A stretch of 64,000 nt of DNA. Origin: Comamonas testosteroni. GTDB taxonomy: Bacteria; Pseudomonadota; Gammaproteobacteria; Burkholderiales; Burkholderiaceae_C. Position 1 is the first letter of the stretch. Each line of letters starts with the position of its first letter. The notes beneath the pieces were generated by a model, which was not told the DNA's origin, made no database searches, and saw only the letters and a program-made list of their open reading frames with translations. A program made the translations under genes and the position numbers. Where the stretch lies: assembly GCF_003569915.1 (NCBI RefSeq), contig NZ_KZ984447.1, forward strand, positions 106,500 through 170,499, written 5' to 3'. This document shows positions 63,472-64,000 of the stretch, one piece after another.

Positions 63472-63798
63472 TCAGGGGCGAACCACGATGCTGTTTCTCA
63501 CACTGGTGACACCCTTGGTATCCCGTGCAATCGATTCAGCGCGGTTCTTTTCATCCTGGCTCTTGGCAAAGCCCGAAAGTTGAACCTGGCCCTTCAGCGT
63601 CTCTACGCTGATGGAAGTCGCTGCAACGGTTTTATCTTCGGCAAATTTTGCCTTGATGGCCGTGGTGATACCTGCATCATCGACATAAGAGCCCACAGAT
63701 TGCTGGTCTCTGGCGACCGAGCAACCGGTAATGGCCACGAGGCTGGAGCCGATGACGGTTGCAGCCAGAATTGCTTGAGTCAGTTGACGTGTTTTCAT
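63472..63798 (-). CDS. BON-domain lipoprotein
   Basis: This 108-residue protein has a signal peptide ending VAITGC (C26 lipidated) and one BON domain: VDDAGITTAIKAKFAEDK...SISVETLKGQVQLSGFAKSQDEKNRAESIARDTKGVTSVRN. BON lipoproteins such as DolP/OsmY-like proteins bind phospholipids and protect the envelope. Starting at ATG 63798 with GGAG upstream, it lies just downstream of a gene fragment cut by an insertion sequence. Confidence 0.92.
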   Translation of the reverse strand: MKTRQLTQAILAATVIGSSLVAITGCSVARDQQSVGSYVDDAGITTAIKAKFAEDKTVAATSISVETLKGQVQLSGFAKSQDEKNRAESIARDTKGVTSVRNSIVVRP

Positions 63799-63825
63799 TT
63801 TCCACTCCTTTGTTGTGACAAAAAA

Positions 63826-63876
63826 CTATTTCTTGTTAAAGATACCCAGCGCAAAACTGATGATGGCAATGATGAT
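63826..63876 (-). pseudogene. C-terminal remnant of a small membrane gene cut by an insertion sequence
   Basis: Seventeen codons, IIIAIISFALGIFNKK and stop, end 28 bases upstream of the BON gene. The reading frame is cut at 63876, where the terminal repeat of an IS5-type element begins. The hydrophobic run followed by a basic end looks like the last helix of a small membrane protein. Confidence 0.55.
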
Positions 63877-64000
63877 GGGCTTTGTTGCATAAATCGGCCA
63901 TAGGCCAAGGCATCCCCAATCCCAAATAGATTTACGCAGCAGCGACTGTCTGGGGCGTGCCCAGAGCGGTAAATTGATTGAGGATTGAAGCTCGGATGTG
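63877..64000 (-). mobile_element. IS5-family insertion sequence, one end only
   Basis: The end GGGCTTTGTTGCATAAATC (63877-63895) closely resembles the 18-bp terminal repeat of IS903-group IS5 elements. A transposase 3' end follows on the minus strand. The other end and any target duplication lie outside the window. Confidence 0.7.
63932..64000 (-). CDS. IS5-type transposase, C-terminal end (partial)
   Basis: Twenty-two codons from the window edge read HIRASILNQFTALGTPQTVA then AA and stop TAA (63932-63934), a typical C-terminus of IS5-family transposases (RxxxLNxFxxLG). The catalytic DDE residues lie beyond the window. The gene reads toward the terminal repeat at 63877. Confidence 0.7.
   Translation of the reverse strand, partial: HIRASILNQFTALGTPQTVAAA

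Overview
The window is a GC-rich, densely packed bacterial chromosome segment. Its gene content points to a betaproteobacterium of the family Comamonadaceae, most likely Comamonas or a close relative. The reasons are the purD-hemF-rsfS-rlmH-maf-rng block, a monomeric NADP-isocitrate dehydrogenase beside the usual dimeric type, a B12-riboswitch-controlled btuB-btuF-btuC-btuD locus, a valine-degradation block, and two families of short intergenic repeats that I associate with this family. The genus call is inference; no rRNA or other marker gene is present.

Layout. 1-2.2 kb: the start of a GAF sensor gene and a hipBA-type toxin-antitoxin pair. 2.3-9.1 kb: cardiolipin synthase overlapping a sirtuin, exonuclease I, an HD hydrolase with a fused SpmA/SpmB membrane protein, and two paralogous small membrane proteins. 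9.3-15.7 kb: a YebC paralogue, an exported repeat-type protein, a MerR/dehydratase divergent pair, an orphan MetQ and a DUF6817-like protein. 15.8-21.8 kb: a Fur-box-controlled TonB receptor with a di-heme cytochrome c peroxidase, then an AT-rich lipoprotein that looks foreign. 22-27.1 kb: upp, a threonine dehydratase, a dienoyl-CoA isomerase and a HerA-like ATPase. 27.2-34 kb: yebC-purD-hemF, then rsfS-rlmH-maf-rng. 34-40.4 kb: the cobalamin riboswitch and uptake operon ending in a CbiX/ferredoxin fusion. 40.8-46.1 kb: two unrelated isocitrate dehydrogenases around small genes. 46.3-53.2 kb: DsbA-like, retropepsin-like, mnmH, LysE/MocR, a lipoprotein, cupin and GNAT genes. 53.3-59.7 kb: valine catabolism (mmsB, isobutyryl-CoA dehydrogenase, mmsA) interleaved with three LprI-like genes. 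59.8-64 kb: an MFS/HxlR divergent pair, a P-loop kinase, small envelope genes, and an IS5-type element that cuts a gene at the right edge.

Functional themes are metal and cofactor acquisition (Fur-regulated receptor with peroxidase; B12 uptake), central metabolism (isocitrate, purine, heme, valine) and envelope proteins. Several small mobile or repetitive sequences intrude on coding ends: a repeat supplies stop codons for two genes and overlaps the signal-peptide codons of two LprI-like genes. I see no tRNA, rRNA, CRISPR array, prophage or large defence island. I did not find a clearly undescribed multi-gene system. The best leads are the degenerate CbiX/ferredoxin protein in the B12 operon, the iron-regulated receptor/peroxidase pair, the AT-rich lipoprotein, and the repeat family shaping protein ends.
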